64,000 nucleotides of DNA from Micromonospora inositola. Lineage in GTDB: Bacteria > Actinomycetota > Actinomycetes > Mycobacteriales > Micromonosporaceae. Position numbers and translations under genes: made by a program. The stretch lies in the NCBI RefSeq assembly GCF_900090285.1, contig NZ_LT607754.1:2976001-3040000 (forward strand). Direction: 5' to 3'. The notes under the pieces are model-generated. The model did no database searches, was not told the DNA's origin, and saw only the letters and a program-made list of their open reading frames with translations. Below, in pieces: positions 41,427 to 51,432 of the stretch. Positions within the stretch are counted from its first letter, which is position 1. Every line of letters starts with the position of its first letter.

Positions 41427-43091
41427 GTGACTCCCGCAGAACTCGCCGAGGTCGTCCTCTCCGCAGCCCACGCCGTCTTCATCGACCGGGGGCTGGATCC
41501 GTCCGCGCTGCCCGCGCAGACCGTCGTCGAGCGACCCCGCAACCCCGAGCACGGCGACTACGCCTCGACGCTGGCGCTGCAGCTCAGCAAGAAGGTGGGC
41601 GTACCCCCGCGGGAGCTGGCCGCCGCCCTGGCCGAGCGGCTCGGCCGGGCGCCCGGCATCAAGTCGGTGGAGATCGCCGGCCCGGGCTTCCTGAACATCC
41701 GGCTCGACGCGGCCGCCGCCGGGCAGCTCGCCAAGGTGATCGTCGAGGCCGGCCCGGAGTACGGCCGCAGCGACACCCTCGCCGGTCAGAAGATCAACCT
41801 GGAGTTCGTCTCGGCGAACCCGACCGGACCGGTGCACATCGGCGGGGTTCGCTGGGCGGCCGTCGGCGACGCGCTCAGCCGGCTGCTCCGCACCACCGGG
41901 GCGGAGGTCGGCACCGAGTACTACTTCAACGACGCCGGCTCCCAGATCGACCGGTTCGCCCGGTCGCTGCTCGCCGCCGCCAAGGGCGAGCCGGCCCCGG
42001 AGGACGGCTACGGCGGGGCGTACATCGCGGAGATCGCCGTCGAGGTGGTCAAGCGCCGGCCGGACGTGCTGGAGCTGGACGACGCCGCCGCCCAGGAGGT
42101 GTTCCGGGTGGAGGGCGTCGCGCTGATGTTCGAGGAGATCAAGTCCTCGCTGCGCGACTTCGGCGTCGAGTTCGACACCTACTTCAACGAGAAGGATCTG
42201 CACGACCGGGGCGAGCTGGAGCAGGCGCTGGCCCGGCTGCGTGAGCAGGGGCACGTCTTCGAGGCCGAGGGCGCGACCTGGCTGCGCACCACCGACTTCG
42301 GCGACGACAAGGACCGGGTGCTGCGCAAGTCCAACGGCGAGTGGACGTACTTCGCCGCCGACTGCGCGTACTACCTGGACAAGCGCGAGCGCGGTTTCGA
42401 GCGCGTGGTGATCATGCTGGGTGCCGACCACCACGGCTACCTCGGCCGGATGAAGGCGATGGCCGCCTGCTTCGGCGACGACCCGGAGCGCAACCTGGAG
42501 ATCCTCATCGGCCAGCTGGTCAACCTGGTCCGCGACGGCGCGCCGGTGCGGATGAGCAAGCGGGCCGGCACCGTGGTCACCCTGGAGGACCTGGTCGACG
42601 CGATCGGCGTGGACGCCGCCCGGTACGCGCTGGCCCGCTACTCCAGCGACTCGCCGATCGACATCGACGTGGAGCTGTGGACCCGGGCCACCCGCGACAA
42701 CCCGGTCTACTACGTGCAGTACGTCGCGGCCCGGACCGCCAGCGTGGGGCGCAACGCCGCCGAAGTGGGGCTGACCCGGGGCGACGCCGCCCACTTCCAC
42801 GCCGAGCTGCTCTCCCACGAGAAGGAGAACGAGCTGCTCAAGGCGCTCGCCGAGTTTCCCGCGGTGGTCGCCTCCGCGGCGGAGCTGCGCGGGCCGCACC
42901 TGGTCGCCCGCTATCTGGAGCGGTTGGCCGGGGCGTACCACCGGTTCTACGACAACTGCCGGATCCTGCCGCGGGGCGACGAGGAGGTCACCGACCTGCA
43001 CCGGGCCCGGCTCTGGCTGAACGACGCCACCCGGGTGGTCATCGCCAACGGCCTGCGCCTGCTCGGCGTCTCCGCCCCGGAGAGGATGTAG
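41427..43091 (+). CDS. argS: Arginyl-tRNA synthetase
   Basis: The 554-aa class I synthetase charges tRNA-Arg. The HIGH motif is in [18 protein letters not shown] and the KMSK equivalent is RMSKRAGTV. The N-terminal Add1 domain ([22 protein letters not shown]) and the C-terminal DALR helical bundle are complete. GTG 41427 fits a leaderless promoter. It begins the argS-lysA-hom-thrC run. Confidence 0.96.
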   Translation: MTPAELAEVVLSAAHAVFIDRGLDPSALPAQTVVERPRNPEHGDYASTLALQLSKKVGVPPRELAAALAERLGRAPGIKSVEIAGPGFLNIRLDAAAAGQLAKVIVEAGPEYGRSDTLAGQKINLEFVSANPTGPVHIGGVRWAAVGDALSRLLRTTGAEVGTEYYFNDAGSQIDRFARSLLAAAKGEPAPEDGYGGAYIAEIAVEVVKRRPDVLELDDAAAQEVFRVEGVALMFEEIKSSLRDFGVEFDTYFNEKDLHDRGELEQALARLREQGHVFEAEGATWLRTTDFGDDKDRVLRKSNGEWTYFAADCAYYLDKRERGFERVVIMLGADHHGYLGRMKAMAACFGDDPERNLEILIGQLVNLVRDGAPVRMSKRAGTVVTLEDLVDAIGVDAARYALARYSSDSPIDIDVELWTRATRDNPVYYVQYVAARTASVGRNAAEVGLTRGDAAHFHAELLSHEKENELLKALAEFPAVVASAAELRGPHLVARYLERLAGAYHRFYDNCRILPRGDEEVTDLHRARLWLNDATRVVIANGLRLLGVSAPERM

Positions 43092-43098
43092 TCCGCCG

Positions 43099-44481
43099 AT
43101 GCGTGCTCATGAAGCCGGTGCCCTGCACGGTGACATCGGCAGCCGGCCGCCCTGGCTGCGCCCGCCGGGCGACGTCAACGCCCTGGTGCCGCAGCTCTGG
43201 CCGCGGAACGTGACCCGGGCCGCCGACGGCGCGCTCGCCGTCGGCGGGCTCGGCGTCCGCGAGATCGCGGCCGAGTACGGCACCCCGGTGTACGTCCTCG
43301 ACGAGGACGACCTGCGGTCGCGCTGCCGGGAGTTCCGGGCCGCCTTCCCGGACGCGGACGTCTACTACGCCGGCAAGGCGTTCCTCTGTCGCGCGGTGGT
43401 CCGGATGATCGCCGAGGAGGGCATGTTCCTCGACGTCTGCACCGGCGGCGAGCTGGCCACCGCGCTGTCGGCCGGGATGCCGCCGGAGCGGATCGGCTTC
43501 CACGGCAACAACAAGTCCGTGACCGAGCTGAGCCGGGCCCTGGACGCCGGGGTGGGCCGGATCATCCTCGACTCGTTCATCGAGATCGACCGGCTCACCG
43601 CGCTGGCCCGCGAGCGCGGCGTACGCCCCGGGGTGCTGATCCGGGTGACGGTCGGCGTGGAGGCGCACACCCACGAGTTCATCGCCACCGCGCACGAGGA
43701 CCAGAAGTTCGGCTTCTCCCTCGCCGGCGGGGCGGCCGCCGCCGCGGCCTTCAAGGTCATCGACGAGGACGTGCTGGACCTGCGCGGGCTGCACTCACAC
43801 ATCGGCTCGCAGATCTTCGACGCCAGCGGCTTCGAGGTGTCCGCGCGGCGGGTGCTCGGCCTCCAGGCGCAGATCCGCGACGCCCGTGGGGTGGAGCTGC
43901 CCGAGCTGGACCTGGGCGGCGGCTTCGGCATCGCCTACACCACGCAGGACGACCCGGCCGCGCCGCACGACCTGGCCAAGCGGCTCCGCAAGATCGTGGA
44001 CGGGGAGTGCGCGGCCGAGAAGCTGGCCGTGCCGCACCTCTCCATCGAGCCCGGCCGGGCCATCGTCGGCCCCGCCGTGTTCACCCTCTACCAGGTCGGC
44101 ACGGTCAAGGACGTCGACGGGATCCGGACGTACGTGAGCGTGGACGGCGGGATGAGCGACAACATCCGCACCGCGCTTTACGACGCGTCGTACTCGGCGA
44201 CGCTGGCCAACCGGGCGTCGGCGGCGGAGCCGCTGCTCGCCCGCGTGGTGGGAAAGCACTGTGAGTCCGGGGACATCGTGGTGAAGGATGAATTCCTGCC
44301 CGCCGACGTGCAGGCCGGAGATCTTGTCGCGGTGCCCGGCACCGGGGCGTACTGCCGGAGCATGGCCAGCAACTACAACCATGTCCCGCGGCCCCCGGTC
44401 GTCGCCGTCCGCGAGGGTCGGGCGCGTCTGATCGTCCGGCGGGAGACCGAAGAAGACCTGCTCGCATTGGATGTCGGATGA
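43099..44481 (+). CDS. lysA: Diaminopimelate decarboxylase
   Basis: The 460-aa PLP enzyme makes L-lysine from meso-diaminopimelate. The cofactor Lys is in DVYYAGKAFLCRAV. Other marks are FHGNNKSVTEL, LHSHIGSQIFD, GGGFGIAYT, SIEPGRAIVGP and the active-site VPGTGAYCRSM (Cys, Tyr). The N-terminus MRAHEAGALHGD is the usual actinobacterial start. It begins 7 nt after argS and overlaps hom by 4 bp. Confidence 0.96.
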   Translation: MRAHEAGALHGDIGSRPPWLRPPGDVNALVPQLWPRNVTRAADGALAVGGLGVREIAAEYGTPVYVLDEDDLRSRCREFRAAFPDADVYYAGKAFLCRAVVRMIAEEGMFLDVCTGGELATALSAGMPPERIGFHGNNKSVTELSRALDAGVGRIILDSFIEIDRLTALARERGVRPGVLIRVTVGVEAHTHEFIATAHEDQKFGFSLAGGAAAAAAFKVIDEDVLDLRGLHSHIGSQIFDASGFEVSARRVLGLQAQIRDARGVELPELDLGGGFGIAYTTQDDPAAPHDLAKRLRKIVDGECAAEKLAVPHLSIEPGRAIVGPAVFTLYQVGTVKDVDGIRTYVSVDGGMSDNIRTALYDASYSATLANRASAAEPLLARVVGKHCESGDIVVKDEFLPADVQAGDLVAVPGTGAYCRSMASNYNHVPRPPVVAVREGRARLIVRRETEEDLLALDVG

Positions 44482-45803
44482 CCTCACCTGTCCGCGTGGC
44501 GCTGCTCGGCTGCGGCACCGTCGGCAGCGACGTGGTACGGCTGCTGCACGAGCAGTCGGCCGACCTCGCCGCCCGGATCGGCGCCCCGCTGGAGATCGCC
44601 GGGATCGCCGTCCGCCGGGTCGGCCGCGACCGCGGCGACCTGCCGGTCGACCCCGCCCTGTTCACCACCGACCCGCTCGGGCTGATCAAGCGGGACGACG
44701 TGGACATCGTGGTGGAGGTCGTCGGCGGCATCGAGCCGGCCCGCGGCTGGCTGGTCGAGGCGCTGCGCGCCGGAAAGAGCGTGGTCACCGCCAACAAGGC
44801 GCTGCTCGCCGAGGACGGTGCGACGCTGCACGACGCCGCCGCCGAGGGCGGCGCCGACCTCTACTACGAGGCCTCCGTCGCCGGGGCGATCCCGCTGCTG
44901 CGCCCGCTGCGCGAATCGCTGCACGGCGACCGGATCAACCGGGTCACCGGCATCGTCAACGGCACCACCAACTTCATCCTCTCCGCGATGGACGCCACCG
45001 GCGCCGGCTTCGCCGAGGCGCTGGAGGAGGCCACCGAGCTGGGGTACGCCGAGGCGGACCCGACGGCGGACGTGGAGGGCTTCGACGCCGCCGCCAAGGC
45101 CGCCATCCTCGCCTCGCTCGCCTTCCACACCCGGGTCACCGCGGCCGACGTGCACCGTGAGGGCATCACCGAGGTGACCGCGGCCGACGTGGCCAGCGCC
45201 AAGGCGATGGGCTGCACGATCAAGCTGCTCTGCATCGCCGCCCGCAACACCGACCCGGCGGGCCGGGAGTCGGTCAGCGTCCGGGTGCACCCGGCGATGA
45301 TCCCGCTGACCCATCCGCTCGCGAGCGTCGGCGACGCGTTCAACGCGGTCTTCGTCGAGGCCGAGGCGGCCGGGCAGCTGATGTTCTACGGCCGGGGCGC
45401 GGGCGGCGCGCCGACCGCCAGCGCCGTCCTCGGCGACGTGGTGGCGGTGGCCCGTAACCGGCTCGCCGGGGTGCACGCGGCCAGCGAGTCGGCGTACGCC
45501 GACCTGGCGGTGCGGCCGATGGGCGAGGCGCTGACCCGCTACCACATCAGCCTCGACGTGGCCGACCGTCCCGGCGTGCTGGAGGCGGTGGCCGGGGTGT
45601 TCGCCCGGCACGAGGTCTCCATCGCCACGGTGCGGCAGGGTCCGGCGGGTGGGGGCCCGGCCGGCCGGGGCGAGGACGCCGAACTGGTCATCGTCACGCA
45701 CGTCGCGCCGGACGCCGCGCTCGCGGCCACCGTCCGCGCGCTGCGAGGGCTGGAGATCGTCCGCTCGGTGACCAGCGTGCTGCGGGTCGAAGGCGGGGCG
45801 TAG
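44478..45803 (+). CDS. hom: Homoserine dehydrogenase
   Basis: The 441-aa enzyme reduces aspartate semialdehyde to homoserine, the branch point to threonine and methionine. The NAD(P) site is LLGCGTVGSDVVRLL, followed by VVTANKALLAEDG, RVTGIVNGTTNFILSAM and GYAEADPTADVEGFDAAAK with the catalytic Lys. A C-terminal ACT domain (~350-441: [21 protein letters not shown]) should bind threonine for feedback. ATG overlaps the lysA stop (ATGA). Confidence 0.96.
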   Translation: MTSPVRVALLGCGTVGSDVVRLLHEQSADLAARIGAPLEIAGIAVRRVGRDRGDLPVDPALFTTDPLGLIKRDDVDIVVEVVGGIEPARGWLVEALRAGKSVVTANKALLAEDGATLHDAAAEGGADLYYEASVAGAIPLLRPLRESLHGDRINRVTGIVNGTTNFILSAMDATGAGFAEALEEATELGYAEADPTADVEGFDAAAKAAILASLAFHTRVTAADVHREGITEVTAADVASAKAMGCTIKLLCIAARNTDPAGRESVSVRVHPAMIPLTHPLASVGDAFNAVFVEAEAAGQLMFYGRGAGGAPTASAVLGDVVAVARNRLAGVHAASESAYADLAVRPMGEALTRYHISLDVADRPGVLEAVAGVFARHEVSIATVRQGPAGGGPAGRGEDAELVIVTHVAPDAALAATVRALRGLEIVRSVTSVLRVEGGA

Positions 45804-45907
45804 ACCGTGTCCCGCCAGGTGGGTAAGGGCGGGTGTGCCGGGCCGTGGCCCGGGATGCTGGTCCAGGCTTGAGGTGCGACAGGGCCGGTAGAGGCGAGGA
45901 GAGCGAC

Positions 45908-46957
45908 ATGTGGCGGGGCCTGATCGAGACGTACCGGGACCGGATGCCGGTCACCGACGCCACCCCGGTCGTCACCCTGCACGAGGGGAACACCCCGCTG
46001 CTGCCGGCACCGGTGCTCGCCGCCCGGCTCGGCTGCGACGTGCACCTCAAGGTCGAGGGGGCAAACCCCACCGGCTCGTTCAAGGACCGGGGCATGACCG
46101 TCGCGGTCTCCAAGGCGGTCGAGGCCGGTGACAAGGCGATCATCTGCGCCTCCACGGGCAACACCAGCGCCTCCGCCGCCGCGTACGCGGCCCGCGCCGG
46201 GATCACCTGCGCGGTGCTGGTGCCGCAGGGCAAGATCGCGCTGGGCAAGCTGGCCCAGGCGCTGGTGCACGGCGCCAAGCTGCTCCAGGTCCAGGGCAAC
46301 TTCGACGACTGCCTGGCGCTGGCCGGCAAGCTCGCCCAGGACTATCCGGTGGCCCTGGTCAACTCGGTCAACATCAACCGGCTGCACGGGCAGAAGACCG
46401 CCGCCTTCGAGATCGTCGAGGCGCTCGGCGACGCGCCGGACATCCACTGCCTGCCGGTGGGCAACGCCGGCAACGTCTCGGCGTACTGGATGGGCTACTC
46501 GGAGGAGCTGCGCGACGGCAACGCCACGAAGGCCCCGAAGATGTACGGCTTCCAGGCCGCCGGCGCCGCGCCCATCGTCACCGGCCAGGTGGTCCCCGAG
46601 CCGTCCACCATCGCCACCGCCATCCGGATCGGCAACCCGGCGAGCTGGACCAAGGCCATCGACGCCCGGGACGCCTCGGACGGCCTGATCGCCGCGGTCA
46701 CCGACCGGGAGATCCTGTCGGCGTACCGGCTGCTGGCACGGGAGGTCGGTGTCTTCGTCGAGCTGGGCAGCGCGGCCAGCGTGGCCGGCCTGCTCCAGCA
46801 GGCCGCCGCGGGCAAGGTCCCGCCCGGCTCCACCGTCGTCTGCACGGTCACCGGCCACGGCCTCAAGGACCCCGAGTGGGCCATCTCCACGGCACCGGCC
46901 CCCATCACCATCGCCAACGACCCTCTCGCCGCCGCCCGCTCCCTGGACCTCGCCTAA
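45908..46957 (+). CDS. thrC: Threonine synthase
   Basis: The 349-aa PLP enzyme converts O-phosphohomoserine to threonine. The PLP Lys is in [12 protein letters not shown] and the phosphate loop is GNAGN, with [19 protein letters not shown] as the family Asn-binding block. It is the short bacterial form. ATG 45908 has GAGGAGAG at 5 nt. The 104-nt gap after hom holds a small CCGGGCC/GGCCCGG hairpin. Its usual partner thrB is displaced 5.8 kb downstream. Confidence 0.96.
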   Translation: MWRGLIETYRDRMPVTDATPVVTLHEGNTPLLPAPVLAARLGCDVHLKVEGANPTGSFKDRGMTVAVSKAVEAGDKAIICASTGNTSASAAAYAARAGITCAVLVPQGKIALGKLAQALVHGAKLLQVQGNFDDCLALAGKLAQDYPVALVNSVNINRLHGQKTAAFEIVEALGDAPDIHCLPVGNAGNVSAYWMGYSEELRDGNATKAPKMYGFQAAGAAPIVTGQVVPEPSTIATAIRIGNPASWTKAIDARDASDGLIAAVTDREILSAYRLLAREVGVFVELGSAASVAGLLQQAAAGKVPPGSTVVCTVTGHGLKDPEWAISTAPAPITIANDPLAAARSLDLA

Positions 46958-46979
46958 CCCCCTCCCTCCCGCCTCGCCG

Positions 46980-47042
46980 GGTTGATCATGAGCTTGTTGT
47001 CGCCTGGCTCGGCGTGGCGTGGCAACAACTTCATGATCAACC
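46980..47042. repeat. 63-bp imperfect palindrome, REP-like element
   Basis: GGTTGATCATGAGCTTGTTG (46980-46999) and CAACAACTTCATGATCAACC (47023-47042) are inverted copies with two mismatches around a 23-nt centre. It is AT-richer than its surroundings and lies in the 174-bp thrC-RND gap. The core resembles a dispersed palindrome that I recall from Micromonosporaceae genomes. It may also terminate thrC. Confidence 0.7.
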
Positions 47043-47131
47043 GGGGTGGACGGGGCGGTGGGGGTGGGGTGGATCGGGTCGGGCAGACTTTGGCCACCCC
47101 GCAGACCCTTCCTCAGGAGTGAGCCACGCCG

Positions 47132-50100
47132 ATGTCGCTGCTCGCCAGATTCAGCCTCGCCAACCGGGGGCTGGTCGCCCTCATCGCGCTGGTGACCACG
47201 GCGTTCGGGGCGTACGCCGTGCCGTCGCTGAAGCAGCAGCTGCTGCCGTCGCTGGAGTTCCCCGCCGCGTTCATCGTGGCGGCGTACCCGGGCGCCGCGC
47301 CGGAGATCGTCGAGTCCCAGGTCACCGAACCGATCGAGAACAGCCTCCAGGGCATCCCGGGGCTGGACAAGGTCACCTCCACCTCCCGCGAGGGCGCCAC
47401 CACCGTCCAGGTGCAGTACGAGTTCGGCACCGACCTGGACGACGTGGTGAACAAGATGCAGACCGCGCTGAACCGGATCGACGCCCAACTGCCCGCGGGG
47501 GTGGACCCGCAGGTCATCGCCGGCAGCACGGACGACCTGCCCGCCGTGGTGGTCGCCGCGACCGGCGGCGGCGACGAGCGGGCGCTGGCGGAGAAGCTGC
47601 GCCAGACCGTCGTACCGGAGCTGGAAGCTCTGGACGGGGTCCGCACGGTCGCGGTGACCGGCACCCGCGACCAGGTCGTGCTGATCACCCCCGACCCGGC
47701 GAAGCTGGCCGCGGCCCGGCTCGCGCCCACCGCGATCGCCCAGGCGCTGAAGACCAACGGCGTCGCGGTGCCGGCCGGCGCGGTCGCCGACGGCAGCCGG
47801 TCGCTGCCCGTTCAGGTCGGCACCCCGGTCCGGACCGTCGACGACCTGCGCGGCATCGTCCTGGCCACCGCACCAGCGGCCCCGGTCCGGCTCGGCGACG
47901 TGGCCCAGGTCGAGCAGCAGCTCGCCCCGGCCACCGCGATCACCCGGACCAACGGCAAGCCCAGCCTGGGCATCGCCGTCACCGCCACCCCCGACGGCAA
48001 CGCCGTGCAGATCTCCCACGAGATCCGGGACCGGCTGGACGGCCTGAAGGCGGCCTCCGGCGCGGACCTGACGGTCGTCTTCGACCAGGCCCCGTTCGTC
48101 GAGCGGTCCATCGAGAGCCTGACCACCGAGGGCCTGCTCGGCCTGCTGATGGCGGTCGTGGTGATCCTGGTCTTCCTGCTCTCCCTCCGCTCCACGCTGG
48201 TCACCGCGGTCTCCATCCCACTGTCGGTGCTGGTCGCGCTGATCGCGCTCTGGGCCGGCGACTACTCGCTCAACCTGCTCACCCTCGGCGCGCTGACCAT
48301 CGCCGTCGGCCGGGTGGTCGACGACTCCATCGTGGTGCTGGAGAACATCAAGCGGCACCTGGAGTACGGCGAGCCGAAGCGGGACGCCATCCTCGGCGCG
48401 GTCCGCGAGGTGGCCGGCGCGGTGACCGCCTCCACGCTCACCACGGTCGCCGTCTTCGCGCCGATCGCGCTGGTCGGCGGCTTCGTCGGGCAGCTCTTCG
48501 CGCCGTTCGCGATCACCGTGACGGTCGCCCTGCTCGCCTCCCTGCTGGTCTCGCTGACCGTGATCCCGGTGCTGGCGTACTGGTTCCTGAAGCCGCGCCG
48601 CGCCGGCGCGGACGACGCGGCGGCCCGCCACGCCGCCGAGGAGAAGGAGCTGCGCAGCCCGCTGCAGCGGGCGTACCTGCCGGCGATCGGGTTCGCCACC
48701 CGGTCCCGGGGGACCCGGTGGATCACCGTCGGGCTGGGGCTGCTGGTGCTCCTCGGCACCTTCGGGCTCGCCCAGAAGCTGGAGACCAACTTCCTGGACG
48801 ACTCCGGCCAGGACACCTTGAACATCACCCAGGAGCTGCCGGCCGGCACCGGGCTGGCCGGCACCGACCAGGCGGCCGCGAAGGTCGAGGCGGTGCTGGC
48901 GCGTACCGAGGGCGTGCAGACGTACCAGGTCAGCGCGGGCGGCAGCGACCAGCCGTGGGCGGGCGGCGGTGGCAACAACACCGCCACCTACTCCGTGGCG
49001 CTGGACGAGGGCACCGACGCGGCGGAGGTCAAGCAGACCCTGCGGAAGGAGTTCGACGCTCTCGGCTCCGAAGCCGGGGAGCTGAGCTTCGGCGCCGGGC
49101 AGAGCGCCTCCGCCAACCAGCTGGAGGTGGTCGTGCAGGCCGCCACCCCCGATACGCTGACCCGGGCCGCCGAGGCCGCCCGCGACGCGATGGCCGGTAC
49201 GCCGGGGGTCGAGGACGTCTCCACCAGCCTGGCCGAGCGGGTGCCCCGGATCGACGTCACCGTCGACCGGGTGGCCGCGGCCCGCGCCGGGCTGACGGAG
49301 GCGGCGGTGGGCCAGCTCGTCGCCCAGGCGTACCGGGGCGCGCCGCTGGGCCAGGTCGGCCTCGACGGGGCGCAGCAGGACGTGGTGCTGAGCACCGGGG
49401 CCCGCCCGCCGGTGAGCGTGGCCGAGCTGCGGGCGCTGCCGGTCGGGCCGGTCAAGCTGGATGACATCGCCGACGTGAACCAGGTCGAGGGGCCGCAGCA
49501 GGTCACCCGGATCGACGGTGAGCGCAGCGTCTCCGTCACCGGTACGGCCACCGGCTCCAACCTGGGCGCGACCACTCAGGAGCTGCAGAAGCGGCTGGAC
49601 GCGCTGGACGTGCCCGGCGCCACGTTCACCGTGGGTGGGGTCAGCGCCGACCAGAAGGAGGCCTTCGCCGACCTGGGGCTGGCCGTGCTGGCCGCGATCG
49701 CGATCGTCTTCCTGATCATGGTGGGCACGTTCCGCAGCCTGACCCAGGCGCTGATCCTGCTGATCTCCATCCCGTTCGCCGCCACCGGCGCGATCGGGCT
49801 GCTGCTGGCCACCGGGACGCCGTTGGGCGTGCCGGCGCTGATCGGCGTGCTGATGCTGGTCGGCATCGTGGTCACCAACGCGATCGTGCTGCTCGACCTG
49901 ATCAACCAGTACCGGGCGCAGGGCAGGAGCGTGACCGAGGCGGTGGTCGAGGGCGGCCGGCGCCGGCTGCGCCCGATCCTGATGACCGCGGTCGCCACCA
50001 TCTTCGCGCTGCTGCCGATGGCCCTCGGGCTCACCGGCGAGGGCGGCTTCATCTCGCAACCCCTGGCCGTGGTGGTGATCGGTGGCCTGCTCAGCTCAAC

Positions 50101-50410
50101 GCTGCTGACCCTGATCCTGGTGCCGACTCTCTACACCATGGTGGAGCGCACCAAGGAGTCGCTGCGCGAGCGGCGGGCGCATCGTAAGGGCCGGGCCGGC
50201 GACCAGCGGGCGAAACCCGGGGTCCCGGCGACCGTCGGCGCCGTCGCCGACGACCAGCGGGCGGAGGCCGGGGTGGCTCCCGCCGAGCGGACGGTCGCGG
50301 ACCCACCGGCCCGGCCGGCGCCGTCGGCGGCGCTCATCGACGGGACCGACCAGTTCGAGGTGCTGCGCCTGCCGAAGAGCCGGCGGTCACCGTTGCCGCC
50401 CACCGAGTGA
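47132..50410 (+). CDS. RND-type efflux transporter (AcrB/HAE-like)
   Basis: The 1092-aa protein has the full RND plan: first helix at ~12-30, porter subdomains (~35-330), six helices, the proton-relay pair in AVGRVVDDSIVVLENI, a second porter half (~560-820) and six final helices ending in GGRRRLRPILMTAVATIFALLPMALG. No membrane-fusion or outer-membrane partner is present, as expected for a monoderm. A ~60-aa cytoplasmic tail contains two similar segments (DQRAKPGVPATVGAVAD / DQRAEAGVAPAERTVAD). It is inserted between thrC and thrB. Substrate unknown. Confidence 0.92.
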   Translation: MSLLARFSLANRGLVALIALVTTAFGAYAVPSLKQQLLPSLEFPAAFIVAAYPGAAPEIVESQVTEPIENSLQGIPGLDKVTSTSREGATTVQVQYEFGTDLDDVVNKMQTALNRIDAQLPAGVDPQVIAGSTDDLPAVVVAATGGGDERALAEKLRQTVVPELEALDGVRTVAVTGTRDQVVLITPDPAKLAAARLAPTAIAQALKTNGVAVPAGAVADGSRSLPVQVGTPVRTVDDLRGIVLATAPAAPVRLGDVAQVEQQLAPATAITRTNGKPSLGIAVTATPDGNAVQISHEIRDRLDGLKAASGADLTVVFDQAPFVERSIESLTTEGLLGLLMAVVVILVFLLSLRSTLVTAVSIPLSVLVALIALWAGDYSLNLLTLGALTIAVGRVVDDSIVVLENIKRHLEYGEPKRDAILGAVREVAGAVTASTLTTVAVFAPIALVGGFVGQLFAPFAITVTVALLASLLVSLTVIPVLAYWFLKPRRAGADDAAARHAAEEKELRSPLQRAYLPAIGFATRSRGTRWITVGLGLLVLLGTFGLAQKLETNFLDDSGQDTLNITQELPAGTGLAGTDQAAAKVEAVLARTEGVQTYQVSAGGSDQPWAGGGGNNTATYSVALDEGTDAAEVKQTLRKEFDALGSEAGELSFGAGQSASANQLEVVVQAATPDTLTRAAEAARDAMAGTPGVEDVSTSLAERVPRIDVTVDRVAAARAGLTEAAVGQLVAQAYRGAPLGQVGLDGAQQDVVLSTGARPPVSVAELRALPVGPVKLDDIADVNQVEGPQQVTRIDGERSVSVTGTATGSNLGATTQELQKRLDALDVPGATFTVGGVSADQKEAFADLGLAVLAAIAIVFLIMVGTFRSLTQALILLISIPFAATGAIGLLLATGTPLGVPALIGVLMLVGIVVTNAIVLLDLINQYRAQGRSVTEAVVEGGRRRLRPILMTAVATIFALLPMALGLTGEGGFISQPLAVVVIGGLLSSTLLTLILVPTLYTMVERTKESLRERRAHRKGRAGDQRAKPGVPATVGAVADDQRAEAGVAPAERTVADPPARPAPSAALIDGTDQFEVLRLPKSRRSPLPPTE

Positions 50411-50422
50411 GGTGACCTGGAG

Positions 50423-50454
50423 ACGCCCCCGGCAGGCCGCCCTGCCGGGGGCGT
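50423..50454 (+). terminator. Terminator of the RND gene
   Basis: ACGCCCCCGGCAGG and CCTGCCGGGGGCGT form a perfect 14-bp stem with a 4-nt loop, 12 nt after the stop. Confidence 0.85.
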
Positions 50455-50544
50455 TGCCGTCTCGGCTCGTTGCGGCCGGCGATGTCCACCCGCGGGACGG
50501 CCTGCGTCGGATGTCCTGCGCTGTGCCGTGAGTGAGTTGTCGCA

Positions 50545-50550
50545 TACTAT
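50545..50550 (+). promoter_or_regulatory. -10 box of the deacetylase gene
   Basis: TACTAT lies in a locally AT-rich stretch (GCATACTATGAGTTT), 51 nt before the ATG. A leader of ~45 nt carrying CGGAG follows. Confidence 0.45.
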
Positions 50551-50601
50551 GAGTTTCGGATCGCTCCGGGAGGGGCGACCGCCCGGAGCGGGGGCGGAGC
50601 C

Positions 50602-51411
50602 ATGGCGGACGGTGCTGGCCGGTGGGGCAGGCGGGCCGTGCTGGGCCGGGCCGCCCTGCTGGCCAGCGGCGCGGCGCTGGGCGCCACCGCCACCTCGCAG
50701 ACCGCCTGGATCGCCGACCGGCGGCTCCCGCTCGCCGACGGCCCGGCCAGCGCCGCCATCGGCAGCCGCCACCAGCAGGTCGGCACCGGCGCCGTCGAGG
50801 TCACCTGGGGGGTACGCACCAGCGACCGGCTGGTCGCGCTCACCTTCGACGACGGCCCGCTGCCACAGTGGACGCCGATGGTGCTGGACACGTTGGACCG
50901 GCACGCCGTACCGGCCACGTTCTTCCTGGTCGGCGCGCGGGCCCGGGAGCACCCGGCGCTGCTGCGCGGGCGGCTCGGCCGGCACGAGGTGGGCAACCAC
51001 AGCTGGGCCCACCACGACCTGGCCCGGCTCGACGCGCACGCCGCCTACGACGACCTGCGGCGCAGCCACGACGCGATCGCGGAGGCGGCCGGGGTGGCGC
51101 CCCGGCTGGTCCGCCCGCCGTGGGGGCACCTCGGCGGGGCGGTGCTGCACGCCGCCGCCCGGCTGAACTACCGGCTGGTGCTCTGGACGCTGCAGATGGT
51201 CGAGGGCGAGTTCCCGGGCGACCCGGCCGGCCACGCCCGGCGGATCGTCGCCGACGTGCGGCCCGGCACCATCCTGCTCGGCCACGACGTCGGTGCGGAG
51301 CGGCGGTTGGTCGCGCTCCGCGGCCTGCCCGACATGATCACCGGGCTGCGCGCCCGCGGCTACACCTTCGTGACGGTCTCCCAGCTGCTCGGGCACACCA
51401 CGGCCGTCTGA
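50602..51411 (+). CDS. Exported polysaccharide deacetylase (NodB domain)
   Basis: The 269-aa protein has a twin-arginine-like signal (WGRRAVLGRAALLASGAA) and a NodB/CE4 domain. Motif 1 is TFDDGP (two Asp), motif 2 is GNHSWAH (HxxxH metal site), motif 3 is RPPWGH and motif 4 is ILLGHDV. It should remove N-acetyl groups from chitin, peptidoglycan or a surface polymer outside the membrane. It follows the RND terminator and ends 21 nt before the MFS gene. Confidence 0.88.
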   Translation: MADGAGRWGRRAVLGRAALLASGAALGATATSQTAWIADRRLPLADGPASAAIGSRHQQVGTGAVEVTWGVRTSDRLVALTFDDGPLPQWTPMVLDTLDRHAVPATFFLVGARAREHPALLRGRLGRHEVGNHSWAHHDLARLDAHAAYDDLRRSHDAIAEAAGVAPRLVRPPWGHLGGAVLHAAARLNYRLVLWTLQMVEGEFPGDPAGHARRIVADVRPGTILLGHDVGAERRLVALRGLPDMITGLRARGYTFVTVSQLLGHTTAV

Positions 51412-51420
51412 CCGGCCCGG

Positions 51421-51426
51421 TAGGGT
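51421..51426 (+). promoter_or_regulatory. Leaderless -10 of the MFS gene
   Basis: TAGGGT lies 6 nt before the GTG at 51433; no ribosome site is seen. Confidence 0.5.
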
Positions 51427-51432
51427 TCCGGC

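Noticed and set aside
45804..45907. Attenuator or riboswitch between hom and thrC.
   Set aside because: Only a 7-bp CCGGGCC/GGCCCGG hairpin is present, with no leader peptide or T-run.
45539..50059. A 1506-codon open frame on the minus strand opposite hom, thrC and the RND gene.
   Set aside because: It is the antisense shadow of GC-rich codons; the translation is low-complexity (Gly/Arg/Asp/Val/Gln) with no domain, while the plus-strand genes are unmistakable.
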